From Vibrio cyclitrophicus (lineage in GTDB: Bacteria; Pseudomonadota; Gammaproteobacteria; Enterobacterales; Vibrionaceae): 64,000 nt of DNA. Position numbers and translations under genes: made by a program. The stretch is from positions 1,736,001-1,800,000 of the forward strand of contig NZ_AP025480.1 of the NCBI RefSeq assembly GCF_024347435.1. Reading direction: 5' to 3'. How positions within the stretch are numbered: the first letter of the stretch is position 1; the number at the start of each line of letters is the position of its first letter. Positions 26,435-34,631 of this stretch are shown piece after piece. The notes under the pieces were generated by a model, which was given only the letters and a program-made list of their open reading frames with translations, searched no databases and was not told the origin of the DNA.

Positions 26435-26767
26435 ATGTCGAAACTATTTTTCAAAGGCCGTATCGAGACAAGACAAAATCACGTTCTTGCTGGCTACAAC
26501 GTAAACCGCGATGTTAAAGCGGGTACTGAAGAGTCACCAATCGCAGTAATGGTTCAAACTGAAGCTCGTAAAGCAGAAGTTGAAGCTCTTGCAGCAAACA
26601 GCGCTATCTTTGTAAACATTACAGTAGATGCAAACAAAGAAGAAAACACGCTTGAACTAGATACGCTATTAAACAAGCCAAAAACGATGACGTTTGAAAA
26701 AACACCTAATCGTAACGATCCATGTTCATGTGGTAGCGGCAAGAAATACAAGAAGTGCTGTGCTTAA
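26435..26767 (+). CDS. SWIM/SEC-C metal-binding motif protein, PBPRA1643 family
   Basis: 110 residues starting MSKLFFKGRIETRQNHVLAG and ending in a SEC-C zinc motif (RNDPCSCGSGKKYKKCCA). The whole-protein pattern is that of the PBPRA1643 family found in vibrios and relatives. The upstream in-frame ATG at 26291 is rejected: the extra 48 residues look non-coding and the family starts at MSKLFF. Function unknown; the motif binds zinc. A terminator follows. Confidence 0.85.
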   Translation: MSKLFFKGRIETRQNHVLAGYNVNRDVKAGTEESPIAVMVQTEARKAEVEALAANSAIFVNITVDANKEENTLELDTLLNKPKTMTFEKTPNRNDPCSCGSGKKYKKCCA

Positions 26768-26818
26768 GCGTTCTGAATTTCAATAACCAAGACTATGATT
26801 GAGATTAGCGATTAAAAG

Positions 26819-26850
26819 ACGGGTAGATCACAAGATCTGCCTGTTTTTTT
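26819..26850 (+). terminator. rho-independent terminator after the SEC-C gene
   Basis: GGGTAGATC and GATCTGCC pair around ACAA and are followed by seven or more T. It ends the plus-strand SEC-C transcript. Confidence 0.87.
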
Positions 26851-26952
26851 ATGTCCTTTTTATAATAAACACTTTGTTTATTGTTCGACTTTGGCACAAC
26901 ATTTGTCTAGAACTCTAAACTGAGTAACCAAGAAACTAGCCATCAAAAGACG

Positions 26953-27177
26953 TTAATCAAGGTTATCGGGAGTACGTAAATTAGTACCACACTTTGTGCA
27001 TTTGTAGTCACCAGTTCCACCACTTGAGGCTAACGACGATAAAATCAGTCCAAGCAATCCAGGTTTCTTTGCTTCTTGAGGTGCTTTTTGAACTTGGTTA
27101 CTAAACATGGTGTATTTATGACGAGTCAGTACTTTGCAATTACAGCAAAATGCTCTGGTTTCTTCACTCCCGTACAT
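26953..27177 (-). CDS. small zinc-ribbon protein
   Basis: 74 residues: CCNC near 11-14 and CTKC near 60-63 make a split zinc ribbon around a Gly/Ser/Leu-rich linker (GLLGLILSSLASSGGTG). No catalytic motif. It resembles the 23657 and 28461 proteins in layout (CxxC, hydrophobic middle, CxxC). AAGGA lies about 12 nt before the ATG. Function unknown. Confidence 0.65.
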   Translation of the reverse strand: MYGSEETRAFCCNCKVLTRHKYTMFSNQVQKAPQEAKKPGLLGLILSSLASSGGTGDYKCTKCGTNLRTPDNLD

Positions 27178-27262
27178 GTCGGAGTATTCCTTTAATCGTT
27201 TACTTATGTTGTTTTAATCGCATTGTGAATGTTGGCCGAAGATCTATGCCAAAGGCATCAAT

Positions 27263-27670
27263 TCAATGGCGGTCCTGACAAAATCGAAATAAGTAGCCAT
27301 CTGGCGTTTGAACAATGAATTGCTTTTGAATCGCGACACGGTCATCGCATGAGTACGATTTAGACTCTAATGTTAAGTAAATAGACGCTTTAGACTGGTC
27401 ACTAACTTGTTGATACAAGGTATCGATGTCCGACACATCCCATTGAAAGTTTACCCCTCGCCCAAACGGTACTTCTAGCTTATCTGTAATCCACTTACGA
27501 CTATCGCCATTAAGCCCTTCGAGCATGACATCGACACCATCCAGAGTCAGATAAGCAAAGGCTTCTTCTGGACGTTCGTATTTAACCGAAAAACCCAACA
27601 CTTCCACAAAGAATGACTTACTCACCTCTATATCTAAACAATAAAGTTCAGGTACTACTCGTAATGTCAT
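27263..27670 (-). CDS. VOC family protein (glyoxalase/bleomycin-resistance type)
   Basis: 135 residues with the two beta-alpha-beta-beta-beta modules of the vicinal oxygen chelate fold: VPELYCLDIEVSKSFFVEVLG, then FGRGVNFQWDVSDIDTLYQQ and the C-terminal FIVQTPDGYLFRFCQD. The last motif is like the DPDG-x-FEF signature of bleomycin-resistance-type VOC proteins. Metal ligands are not all clear, so enzyme activity is uncertain. Single gene. Confidence 0.82.
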   Translation of the reverse strand: MTLRVVPELYCLDIEVSKSFFVEVLGFSVKYERPEEAFAYLTLDGVDVMLEGLNGDSRKWITDKLEVPFGRGVNFQWDVSDIDTLYQQVSDQSKASIYLTLESKSYSCDDRVAIQKQFIVQTPDGYLFRFCQDRH

Positions 27671-27726
27671 GATGTCCCTATTTCGTTATTCCTGATGACG
27701 TGCAAAGTAAAACCTACACTCTATAA

Positions 27727-27752
27727 GAAACCCACCATATTGGGTGGGCTTC
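27727..27752 (-). terminator. possible terminator hairpin
   Basis: CCCACC and GGTGGG pair around an ATATT loop (AACCCACCATATTGGGTGGGCTT). It lies downstream of the DUF302 gene's neighbour boundary and just upstream of the VOC gene's start. On the minus strand it could end the transcript of gene 27822-28274. The T-tract is weak. Confidence 0.5.
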
Positions 27753-27821
27753 ATCGTTCACTTCTTGTCTAAGCAGTTTAACTGAATGGCGTTAAACAAG
27801 GTTTCAGGCTCGAAATCATCA

Positions 27822-28274
27822 TTACTTAGCGATTGTCGCTTCCGATAATTTACTCAGCACACCTGATATTTTCTTAATCACCTCATCACAGCCGTTAATA
27901 GCATGACGTTCCATCAAGTAATTAGGATCGTTGTAAGACAACCAGACTTTCTTATTCGAATCTTCGGTTACAAGCACTTTCTGTGGTAAATCAATCGCCA
28001 CATCTTGCTGGCACTGCATCAATGGCGTACCAACCTTAGGGTTTCCAAAAATAATAACTTCGGTTGGTCTCAATTCAAGATCAACACTGCTCGCGTTTTT
28101 CTGATGGTCGATTCTTGCGAACAACGTTAAGCCTTTGCTTTTAGCGATACTTTCAAAACGGTCAGCGGTTTCTTTTACCGAGTAATTACTTTGGTACTTA
28201 ATCAAACCGTCAGAAGCGGCGACTGAAAATGATGCCGCAAGTAAAACGGCGCCTAGTGATAGTAATTTTTTCAT
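27822..28274 (-). CDS. periplasmic DUF302 family protein
   Basis: 150 residues. Signal peptide 1-20 (MKKLLSLGAVLLAASFSVAA). The mature part has YSVKETADRFESIAKSKGLTLFARIDH and VIIFGNPKVGTPLMQCQQDVAIDLPQKVLV, the two hallmark blocks of DUF302. The domain is a compact alpha/beta fold of unknown role, often linked to copper or redox stress by context. RBS GAGGTAAC lies upstream. Single gene here. Confidence 0.85.
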   Translation of the reverse strand: MKKLLSLGAVLLAASFSVAASDGLIKYQSNYSVKETADRFESIAKSKGLTLFARIDHQKNASSVDLELRPTEVIIFGNPKVGTPLMQCQQDVAIDLPQKVLVTEDSNKKVWLSYNDPNYLMERHAINGCDEVIKKISGVLSKLSEATIAK

Positions 28275-28460
28275 TGTTACCTCTGAGAGTTAGCCTAGTT
28301 AAACACATCATTTCTAACGCCACTTTAAGGTAAGTAGCACAACCAATACCAGTATAGACACGTTTCAATACTCAATTTGCCCAGAGGCTCACCTTTCTTG
28401 TTCATCACTCAGCCCCGTCTAAACCCTTCAATCATAAAAACCACAAGCCTCATCGACACA

Positions 28461-28703
28461 TTAATGCCACGATGTTGTGTTGCAATTTTCACATTCGTAT
28501 TGTTGCTCTTCTTCAACAAAGAAACTGCTAGAATGAGAGTCTGATTTAAACAGTGTCGTCATCAAGAACTCGATCAACATACCAAACTTAAATTGCTTCA
28601 TTTCTGATGCAGAATCGTCAGGTTTGGTTATTGGGAAGTGAGGCGTCAAAGCGTTGCACTTCTCGCAGTTGTACGAGTGTTTAATGTATTTGTTATCAAG
28701 CAT
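28461..28703 (-). CDS. small zinc-ribbon protein
   Basis: 80 residues: CEKC at 13-16 and CENC near 72-75 around a hydrophobic segment (MLIEFLMTTLF). Same layout as the proteins at 23657 and 26953 but little direct identity by eye. It probably binds zinc; function unknown. Confidence 0.62.
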   Translation of the reverse strand: MLDNKYIKHSYNCEKCNALTPHFPITKPDDSASEMKQFKFGMLIEFLMTTLFKSDSHSSSFFVEEEQQYECENCNTTSWH

Positions 28704-28844
28704 TTATATAAGTCAATCAACAATATAGTGTAGATTTTATATTATCAACTTATGAATCCTACCCCTAACATCTTATAAATAATTAAGAACGAATAGTGAT
28801 GCATAGCAAAAATGTGCTAATTCGGACTCAAAACCGATAATTAC

Positions 28845-29006
28845 TTAGTTGACCTCGTTTTTAATCCTTTCATAAGCTTCCCATAAGGCGATGCGATTAG
28901 AATCATACTCTAAGAGCTGGCAAACCTCTTGGTAGCAGAACCAACGAAGTTCTGTATGCTCATTCGATGGCCGAGGTTCATTAGATACTTGAAACGGCAC
29001 TCTCAT
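28845..29006 (-). CDS. 53-residue ORF resembling the C-terminus of a NUDIX hydrolase
   Basis: ATG at 29006 overlaps the stop of the upstream kinase gene (ATGA) and AAGGA lies 7 nt upstream, so it is well placed for coupled translation. The product MRVPFQVSNEPRPSNEHTEL...LWEAYERIKNEVN resembles the last part of NUDIX-type proteins (HTELRWF strand and closing helix) but lacks the NUDIX box. It is either a remnant of a larger gene or a genuine micro-protein. Confidence 0.5.
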   Translation of the reverse strand: MRVPFQVSNEPRPSNEHTELRWFCYQEVCQLLEYDSNRIALWEAYERIKNEVN

Positions 29007-29530
29007 CGATGTTCCTTAATCATGCACTTCAATACAAAATCATTTAACTCCGCAACAGTTTTGATTACATGAACTTCTTTCTCAGGCGACTTTTCAAGTA
29101 GCTTTAACATAAAGTCATCGTTCCAAAATTTTGGACACAATTTTAGTATTTTGTAGCTTTGTAATGTGCCTTTAAAAATAGAGCTTCCATCAGGCCAACC
29201 TTCTGGTTTGACGAATAACCCTTTTAGCAAACGCTTGGCGACGAACCAATAACTGACTGAATACGGAAGGTCGATATACACAAGCGTGTCGGCTTCTTCT
29301 AAACGTTGATAGAACAAACTGATCGGCCCTAACCCATCCATGATCCAAGTTTCTGAATTGATTATCTTATCGTGAATGTCTTTAAATACTTCTTTATCGA
29401 CTAATTCACCACTTGGTTTGTATACCAAGGAATCTAATTGATGAAGTGGCAAATTGGTAGCAGAAGCAAGTGCTTTGCTTACTGTCGATTTTCCACTGCC
29501 TGGCTTACCAAAAACGGCTACTTTTTTCAT
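29003..29530 (-). CDS. P-loop kinase-like protein (FlaR / topology-modulation type)
   Basis: 175 residues. Walker A GKPGSGKST at 8-16; a LHQLDSLVYKPSGELVD segment and IMDGLGPISLFYQRLEEADTLVYIDLP with the DxxD-like strand match the adenylate-kinase-related family annotated as DNA topology modulation protein FlaR. It likely phosphorylates a small molecule; the real substrate is unknown. Stop overlaps the 53-residue ORF. Terminator hairpin upstream at 29576. Confidence 0.78.
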   Translation of the reverse strand: MKKVAVFGKPGSGKSTVSKALASATNLPLHQLDSLVYKPSGELVDKEVFKDIHDKIINSETWIMDGLGPISLFYQRLEEADTLVYIDLPYSVSYWFVAKRLLKGLFVKPEGWPDGSSIFKGTLQSYKILKLCPKFWNDDFMLKLLEKSPEKEVHVIKTVAELNDFVLKCMIKEHR

Positions 29531-29575
29531 GTAAACTTCTCCAAGAGTCTATTTCCCCGAAAGATAGATACACAA

Positions 29576-29596
29576 AACCCACCTTTACGGGTGGGT
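29576..29596. terminator. terminator-like hairpin
   Basis: AACCCACC and GGTGGGTT pair around TTTACG. It lies between the small membrane-protein gene (upstream on the minus strand) and the kinase gene, so it can end the former. T-tract weak. Confidence 0.6.
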
Positions 29597-29796
29597 TGAT
29601 TGGTCTAGAGCGTATCGAATCCCACCATTCTATGGAATGATGATAATTCGGTAATTAACGTGCTTTTGACTAGTTTTCATACAGCCACTTTCATATATTG
29701 GAAGTAACATGTCAATTGGATTCATTTAAAAAATACAGAATGAGCCTAGCGATATTATTAGCTCAACTCCCGTTAATAGGCAGCGGAACAATAAAG

Positions 29797-30135
29797 TTAT
29801 GCAAACACACAAAAAACCAGAGGTACTAAGCTGGCGATCAAGAAACGGCTTCCTAAGTTCGTGTTTTCCAACTTATTCACCACCGTCGTTTTGGCTGAAT
29901 CATTATCGATCAGACTACTCGCAGTCACTCCTGCCACATTACTTGGATCACTATATCCAACGGTATGTCCAGTAAATGAAAACAACGTTCCTAACCCAAG
30001 GAGAACCAGCATCGTATAAAATGCGTAGTCACTTAAAAAGTGAATAGAGAGATAACCAAACTGCCACTCAAGCACATAAATCGATCCAAACGTGACTAGA
30101 TTGGAACAGGCAATAAACGCTATTAACTTCTTCAA
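29797..30135 (-). CDS. small integral membrane protein, unknown function
   Basis: About 112 residues with three hydrophobic segments (LIAFIACSNLVTFGSIYVL, AFYTMLVLLGLGTLFSF and the C-terminal FLIASLVPLVFCVFA). Start is uncertain: a TTG at 30135 has GAGG upstream and starts LKKLIAFIAC. The ATG at 30186 would overlap the DUF6404 gene by 29 nt and has no clear ribosome site. Family not recognised. It is directly downstream of the DUF6404 gene and probably in one operon with it. Confidence 0.6.
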   Translation of the reverse strand: MKKLIAFIACSNLVTFGSIYVLEWQFGYLSIHFLSDYAFYTMLVLLGLGTLFSFTGHTVGYSDPSNVAGVTASSLIDNDSAKTTVVNKLENTNLGSRFLIASLVPLVFCVFA

Positions 30136-30157
30136 AATTTTATACCTCAGTGTATTG

Positions 30158-30520
30158 TTAGTTCTCTGTGAGTTTATTCTGTTCAAGCCACCGTTCTAGT
30201 ATGCTGAGCCCAAACTTCCGTCGTGCTCTAGCCACCTCAAGAGCAGAGCATAACCCGGTAAATAAACCGAAGAACAAAGAGCAATACACTTGGAATGTTG
30301 TGAAACCTTCAAACTGCCAAAATAACAACCACATAAATCCACCCCAAAAAACAGAGCCAAATATAGCTTGAAGAAAAAACAACTTAAACGGGCTTTCAAA
30401 TACCCGAGGCTTCGCTTCAATACGAAGTAACTTCCACCATAGGTAAAAGTATGGATTCGTTAATTGAGGTTTCACGCCCTTTTCTACCAGTAGGACTCTT
30501 ACAAACTCCATTTTCTGCAT
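30158..30520 (-). CDS. DUF6404 family membrane protein
   Basis: 120 residues. The N-terminal FVRVLLVEKGVKPQLTNPYFYLWWKLL and the two membrane helices (LQAIFGSVFWGGFMWLLFW, YCSLFFGLFTGLCSALEVA) with the closing ARARRKFGLSILERW are the DUF6404 pattern. AAGGA precedes the ATG by 6 nt. Role unknown; inner membrane. Confidence 0.75.
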   Translation of the reverse strand: MQKMEFVRVLLVEKGVKPQLTNPYFYLWWKLLRIEAKPRVFESPFKLFFLQAIFGSVFWGGFMWLLFWQFEGFTTFQVYCSLFFGLFTGLCSALEVARARRKFGLSILERWLEQNKLTEN

Positions 30521-30797
30521 AAATAATCCTTACCTTGAAACCAATAAACCAGGACGCCTTTTAATGACAACGGTATTGAACCGCACAAACAACTTCCCTG
30601 GTACATTTGATCTCCTTAACTGAAAGTCCCTAATTCACCCGTGTAATATATGGGTAACGTTGTGACCTAGCCTAACTCATTAGGCCATGAACGAACACTG
30701 AATTGGGCCAAAAATGCCACGCATATTGAATCAGTTAAATATATTCATAATGTTAAACGTTGCTGTTACTAGAACTATTAAATGAATACATTCGAAC
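30521..30797. other. intergenic region, possible relic attC
   Basis: No ORF. A stretch near 30655-30770 (AACGTTGTGACCTAGCC ... AAAAATGCCACGCATATTG ... GTTAAACG) loosely resembles a VCR-like attC (compare AATGCCACGCGTT-type motifs), but the cores are not clear. The similarity is weak and may be chance. Confidence 0.25.
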
Positions 30798-31212
30798 TTA
30801 GTCACGTGGAAACCAGCCCAGCTTTTCGTAAAACTGTTGAGCGTTGATACTGTCGTTATAAACAAATAAATGGGACACTACTTGGGTCAGTGATACAAAA
30901 CTCAAGCATTCCCCAAGGCTGCTCAACAACCTCGGAAACGGTAACTTCAAATTCCGACACTACATTAGAGTTTTGGATGTGTTGAGACCAACTTTTTACG
31001 TCTTCAACCAGCAAGTGCATCATGTAATTGTGACAATGCGCAGGTTCATAAAAGTTTTGCAGAAGGAAGGCACAACTGCCGTGTCGTAGATATGAAATAT
31101 CGTGAAATTCAGACATAACTTAAAAGCCGATTGACTGGTAAAAACGCTTAGATAAATTGAAGTCTTTCACGGGTACGAAAGACTTAATTTCTGAGACTTT
31201 GAGGTTTTCCAT
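30798..31212 (-). pseudogene. VOC family gene broken by a nonsense codon and fused to a GNAT remnant
   Basis: From ATG 31212 the frame reads MENLKVSEIKSFVPVKDFNL...FYQSIGF, then TAA, then continues in the same frame from 31116 (VMSEFHDISYLRHGSCAFLLQ...) through typical VOC blocks to CITDPSSV. There it runs out of homology. One frame over, HLFVYNDSINAQQFYEKLGW (ending at 30798) is the C-terminus of a GNAT acetyltransferase. So the gene has an in-frame stop at codon 31 and its 3' end has been replaced by part of another gene. An 86-residue ORF from 31116 remains open. Confidence 0.75.
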
Positions 31213-31251
31213 CCTACATCCTACATCCTACATCCTACATCCTACATCCTT
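31210..31251. repeat. heptanucleotide tandem repeat (CATCCTA)6 at the VOC pseudogene start
   Basis: Six 7-bp units from 31210 to 31251 (the last reads CATCCTT). On the minus strand the unit is TAGGATG, so it supplies repeated AGG and ATG just before and at the start codon of the VOC pseudogene. Changes in copy number would alter start position or reading frame. Confidence 0.85.
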
Positions 31252-31298
31252 ATAGTATTGATATTCTGATGCTAACTCGCTTTAAGAGATTAAAACAT

Positions 31299-31997
31299 TT
31301 ATTCCGAGCCCTGCTGAAATGAGCCGACTTCGGCTTTGGTTAGATAACGCCACTGACCGACTTCAACATCTAAACGAACATCACCAATCTGTTCACGGTG
31401 AAGACCAACAACTCGATTCCCTACCGCAGAAAACATTCGTTTTACTTGATGAAACTTACCTTCTGTAATAGTCAACAGCACTTCTTTACTGGTAATCACT
31501 TCAAGCTCTGCCGGACGCGTCGGTTTTTGTTCGCCCTGCAATTTAATGCCCGCTTTGAACTTATCAGCGACATCACCTTTGATATCTCGTGACAATGTCA
31601 CGCGGTATACCTTCTTACATGACTTGGTTGGCAGCGTAATATTGAATGACCATCGCCCATCATCGGTAATCAAAACTAAGCCTGTGGTGTCAGCATCTAA
31701 GCGCCCTGCTATGTGCAATTCTGATACTTTGCCTATCTCGATGTAGTTGAACAGCGAGGGATAGACTTCGTCGATATTGGAGCAAATAGTACCCGCAGGC
31801 TTGTGCATTAAGAGGTAACGAAATTCACGTAAATGAAGCGGCGTGCTGTTTAACAAGATGGTGTTGCTTTCGTGAACCTGAGTCGATTCATCGGTGACAG
31901 TCTCACTGTTTACATTCACCTCGCTATTACGGATGCGTTCAATCGCTTCAGGCTTGGTTAGGTCAGTGCTTTTACATAGGTATTTATCAAGGCGCAT
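31299..31997 (-). CDS. rsuA: 16S rRNA pseudouridine synthase RsuA family
   Basis: 232 residues starting MRLDKYLCKSTDLTKPEAIE, an S4 RNA-binding domain (1-60), then the synthase domain with the catalytic Asp in GRLDADTTGLVLITDDG near residue 95. KVYRVTL and VKRMFSAVGNRVVGLHRE complete the RsuA/RluB/E/F pattern. RsuA makes pseudouridine 516 in 16S rRNA. The ATG overlaps the stop of the upstream small gene (TAATG). The longer start at 32015 is rejected. Confidence 0.85.
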   Translation of the reverse strand: MRLDKYLCKSTDLTKPEAIERIRNSEVNVNSETVTDESTQVHESNTILLNSTPLHLREFRYLLMHKPAGTICSNIDEVYPSLFNYIEIGKVSELHIAGRLDADTTGLVLITDDGRWSFNITLPTKSCKKVYRVTLSRDIKGDVADKFKAGIKLQGEQKPTRPAELEVITSKEVLLTITEGKFHQVKRMFSAVGNRVVGLHREQIGDVRLDVEVGQWRYLTKAEVGSFQQGSE

Positions 31998-32158
31998 TAA
32001 TCGTCGGCACCACATTTAGCACAAGGCTTATAAGTTCGTTCACCTTGCTCGATAACCACATAATCACCTATGCACTTGTCACATAAAGCGAGCTTTGGGT
32101 AAGCGTCTTTTTGTTTCTTTGCGTTGATGTTGCCTTCGGTAGTGTATACCGTTCTCAT
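31997..32158 (-). CDS. small zinc-ribbon protein upstream of rsuA
   Basis: 53 residues starting MRTVYTTEGNINAKKQKDAY, with CDKC near 29 and CAKCG near 47, a compact zinc ribbon. AAAGG lies 7 nt before the ATG at 32158, so the longer frame to 32194 is rejected. Its stop overlaps the rsuA start (TAATG), pointing to coupled translation. Function unknown; a nucleic-acid or ribosome role would fit the partner gene. Confidence 0.68.
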   Translation of the reverse strand: MRTVYTTEGNINAKKQKDAYPKLALCDKCIGDYVVIEQGERTYKPCAKCGADD

Positions 32159-32334
32159 TTTGATGCCTTTGCTTGAATAACGTGAGAGGCACAAATTGTA
32201 TCACTGTTTACAGCTTTGATTGGAGTGGTCGTGCATAGATAAATTAATTTTAAGTGTCGCTATTCCAAGTTCGCGCCCCTTAACGGTATAAGCATGAACA
32301 ACTAAGGCAACGTGCCACGCCTATCAGTGGTAAA

Positions 32335-32769
32335 ATGACAAAAGCTCACCAACCAATGAAGTCACTAATGAAAAATTGTAATCAATGCGGGAAATGCTGT
32401 ATCAAATACGGAGATGGCGACCTTGCCGCAACGCAAGAAGAGATTGATTTGTGGGAGTTGTTCAATCCAGACATCTTTGAATATGTTCGTGGAAGCGAGA
32501 TCTGGTTCGACCCTGAATCTGGTGAACGTTTAAGCCGTTGCCCTTTTCTGGAACTGGTTCCGACGAAAGATACCAAGGCTCAAGCCAAGTACACCTGTAG
32601 CATCTATTTAGACCGACCAGAAGATTGCAGACATTATCCAAGCCTGATTAATGAGATGGTGCGAGATGAGTGTGAAATGATTGAGGTAGTGGATTTACAA
32701 GACACGAAGAAAGCTCAAAGGAAACTCGATCTATTGATGAAAGACAGCCGCCCTTCAAGCTATTCTTAA
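32335..32769 (+). CDS. YkgJ family cysteine-cluster protein
   Basis: 144 residues. The CNQCGKCCIKYGDGD motif near residue 15 is the CxxCxxCC signature of YkgJ-family (zinc- or Fe-S-binding) proteins, completed by CPFL and DRPEDCRHYPSL later on. Three in-frame ATGs lie close together; 32335 is the first, 32356 and 32368 are alternatives. Function unknown. Confidence 0.8.
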   Translation: MTKAHQPMKSLMKNCNQCGKCCIKYGDGDLAATQEEIDLWELFNPDIFEYVRGSEIWFDPESGERLSRCPFLELVPTKDTKAQAKYTCSIYLDRPEDCRHYPSLINEMVRDECEMIEVVDLQDTKKAQRKLDLLMKDSRPSSYS

Positions 32770-32841
32770 GTGATGATCTTTTAAAGATCAGTCTGCAACA
32801 TTAGCTAATATGCACTAATACAGCTGATAGATGCTAAAACC

Positions 32842-33243
32842 TTAAGCCAAATACTGGTTAGCTTCTAACCAATCAAGCGCAACCAGTGCTGCCAATGAGC
32901 ATACCGCTCTGTCGTTACCATCAACAAACTTAAGCTCTTCGATTTCAGCATCTGGAGACAGTTCGCCAGTATAATCAGCAAGATAACAAGTCAATTGCAC
33001 CGATACGCCTTCCGCTTTGCCATCAGCTTGGCCTGTAAAGGTCTCAACGTATTTAATGGAGTCTGACACTAAATCGACAGAGATCTCTTCTTTGATTTCG
33101 CGAACTAGTGCTTGCTCATCACTTTCGCCAGCTTCACGCTTACCACCCGGTAGATAGAATAGTTCTTTGCCTTTTGATCTCACCATCAACAACTTGCCGT
33201 CTTTGATGAATATCCAAGCCAGCTTATCAATTACCTTATGCAT
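32842..33243 (-). CDS. NUDIX hydrolase
   Basis: 133 residues starting MHKVIDKLAWIFIKDGKLLM. The NUDIX box is intact: GGKREAGESDEQALVREIKE with the following EISVD (Gx5Ex7REUxEEx). It hydrolyses a nucleoside diphosphate linked to another group. AAGG precedes 33243; the longer frame to 33312 is rejected. Single gene. Confidence 0.87.
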   Translation of the reverse strand: MHKVIDKLAWIFIKDGKLLMVRSKGKELFYLPGGKREAGESDEQALVREIKEEISVDLVSDSIKYVETFTGQADGKAEGVSVQLTCYLADYTGELSPDAEIEELKFVDGNDRAVCSLAALVALDWLEANQYLA

Positions 33244-33470
33244 GTCGTTAGACCTTATTTTTGTTTTAGTTATCGTTTTACTGAATCTGGTCACACTATT
33301 ACTCTCGACCAAACAAAGCCTGGGTATGTTACACGCTGGAATGAATATACTCTATGGAGTCGAATAGGAATTATCATAGCCAAAATGAAAAATGACAGCT
33401 TTCGAGACAATGAGCGTCAACTGTCATTAGTGTTGTTTACAGATTGATCTATAACTGTCTGCGAATAGGA

Positions 33471-33851
33471 TCAATCGACTAGCCACTTAAGTGCAGAGTC
33501 GTGATCTTCAAATGACTTAATCTCACCCGACACAAACCAACTGCCGACTTTTGATGCCATTTCTTGCCAACTTTTATCGCCGTAAATAGCAATTTTGTCT
33601 ATCTTCGAATTGAGCTCTAATCCCAATTTGAAATCGTCCCAAGCAGCCCGCAACTCCCAACCTGTTAAAGATGATATATCGACCAGCATCTTAAGTTCAG
33701 ATGAATCGAGTTCTTCTAATGTTGTATTTAGAATTGGTATCATTGCTTGGTAATCATTGTGTGTGAGTTTTCCTTTCGCTTTAAACACAACAATGGTTTC
33801 ACCGTTAACACGTTCAATTCCAACCGATATTCCGTGACGTTCGATACTCAT
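33471..33851 (-). CDS. SpoIIAA-like / STAS domain protein (DUF3478)
   Basis: 126 residues. The pattern VFKAKGKLTHNDYQAMIPIL, MLVDISSLTGWELRAAWDDF, KIDKIAIYGDKSWQ and FDH-type ending (EIKSFEDHDSALKWL) matches the SpoIIAA-like family, a STAS/CRAL-TRIO-like fold. Members are small cytoplasmic proteins of unknown, possibly lipid-binding, function. No conserved phosphorylatable Ser of SpoIIAA can be claimed. Confidence 0.8.
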   Translation of the reverse strand: MSIERHGISVGIERVNGETIVVFKAKGKLTHNDYQAMIPILNTTLEELDSSELKMLVDISSLTGWELRAAWDDFKLGLELNSKIDKIAIYGDKSWQEMASKVGSWFVSGEIKSFEDHDSALKWLVD

Positions 33852-33963
33852 AATCTAGCCCTCATAGTGGAAACTAGAGTTAGCTTAAAGGATTAAACAA
33901 CAAAGAGATGGGAGATTGACGTCAAAACAGACAAGTGCTTTATCTAGGCTGAATTTCAGAGAG

Positions 33964-34476
33964 TTAATCGCGCTTCTCCAACAGTTCGCTTAAGTTTTTA
34001 ATTTGCACGATACGGGGGGGCTCTGACTTAAAATCAACTCGACTAGTGTTCAACCACACCGCTTGCAAACCCGCTTCAAGTGCTGGGTAAATGTCTTTCT
34101 CTAATGTATCACCTACCATGGTGATATCTTGAGGCTCAACACCAAGCTTAGAAATGATGGCGGGATAAAAATCCGAGTCGTATTTAGATAAGCCAAGGGT
34201 AGCTTTGCAAAAATAACCCGATAAATACCGAGTGAGCCCTACTCGTTCAAAAGCTTTGATGATGTCTTGCTCGCTTGAGTCTAATGCGTTAGTCGCAACA
34301 TAAAGCTGGTGGGTTTTAGATAGTTCACAAAGTATTTCCCGAGCACACTCGACCACTTTAACTCTCTCCCAGTCACACATCTTCCCTTGTGCATCTGGGA
34401 AATCGACCATCAGCGTATTGCCCCAGTCGAATAACACGATTTTTGTTAGATCGATTTGCTTTGTAATATTGTTCAT
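33964..34476 (-). CDS. HAD-superfamily hydrolase
   Basis: 170 residues. Motif I is VLFDWGNTLMVD (nucleophile Asp; the usual second acid position is Asn here). Motif II is in YVATNA, the Lys motif is likely in the LSKYDSDFYPAI segment, and motif IV is ITMVGDTLEKDIYPALEAG. Cap is of the small C1 type. It probably dephosphorylates a small molecule. The Asn in DWGNT may weaken phosphatase activity. Confidence 0.8.
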   Translation of the reverse strand: MNNITKQIDLTKIVLFDWGNTLMVDFPDAQGKMCDWERVKVVECAREILCELSKTHQLYVATNALDSSEQDIIKAFERVGLTRYLSGYFCKATLGLSKYDSDFYPAIISKLGVEPQDITMVGDTLEKDIYPALEAGLQAVWLNTSRVDFKSEPPRIVQIKNLSELLEKRD

Positions 34477-34631
34477 CTTGCCTCCTGCATGCGATGAATT
34501 ATCTAGCCCTCAAGCGAGCTTATAAGAACTTCTCGAACAGTTAGGCTCATTGTGGTCAACCTTGTTGCTGTTTATTGAGCACGATCTCCTAAACACAAAA
34601 TTTCACGTATTGTGAATCAACAAAATACCCT

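Noticed and set aside
31210..31251. Heptamer array as a CRISPR or attC remnant
   Set aside because: Unit is only 7 bp, with no spacers and no core sites; it is a simple sequence repeat.
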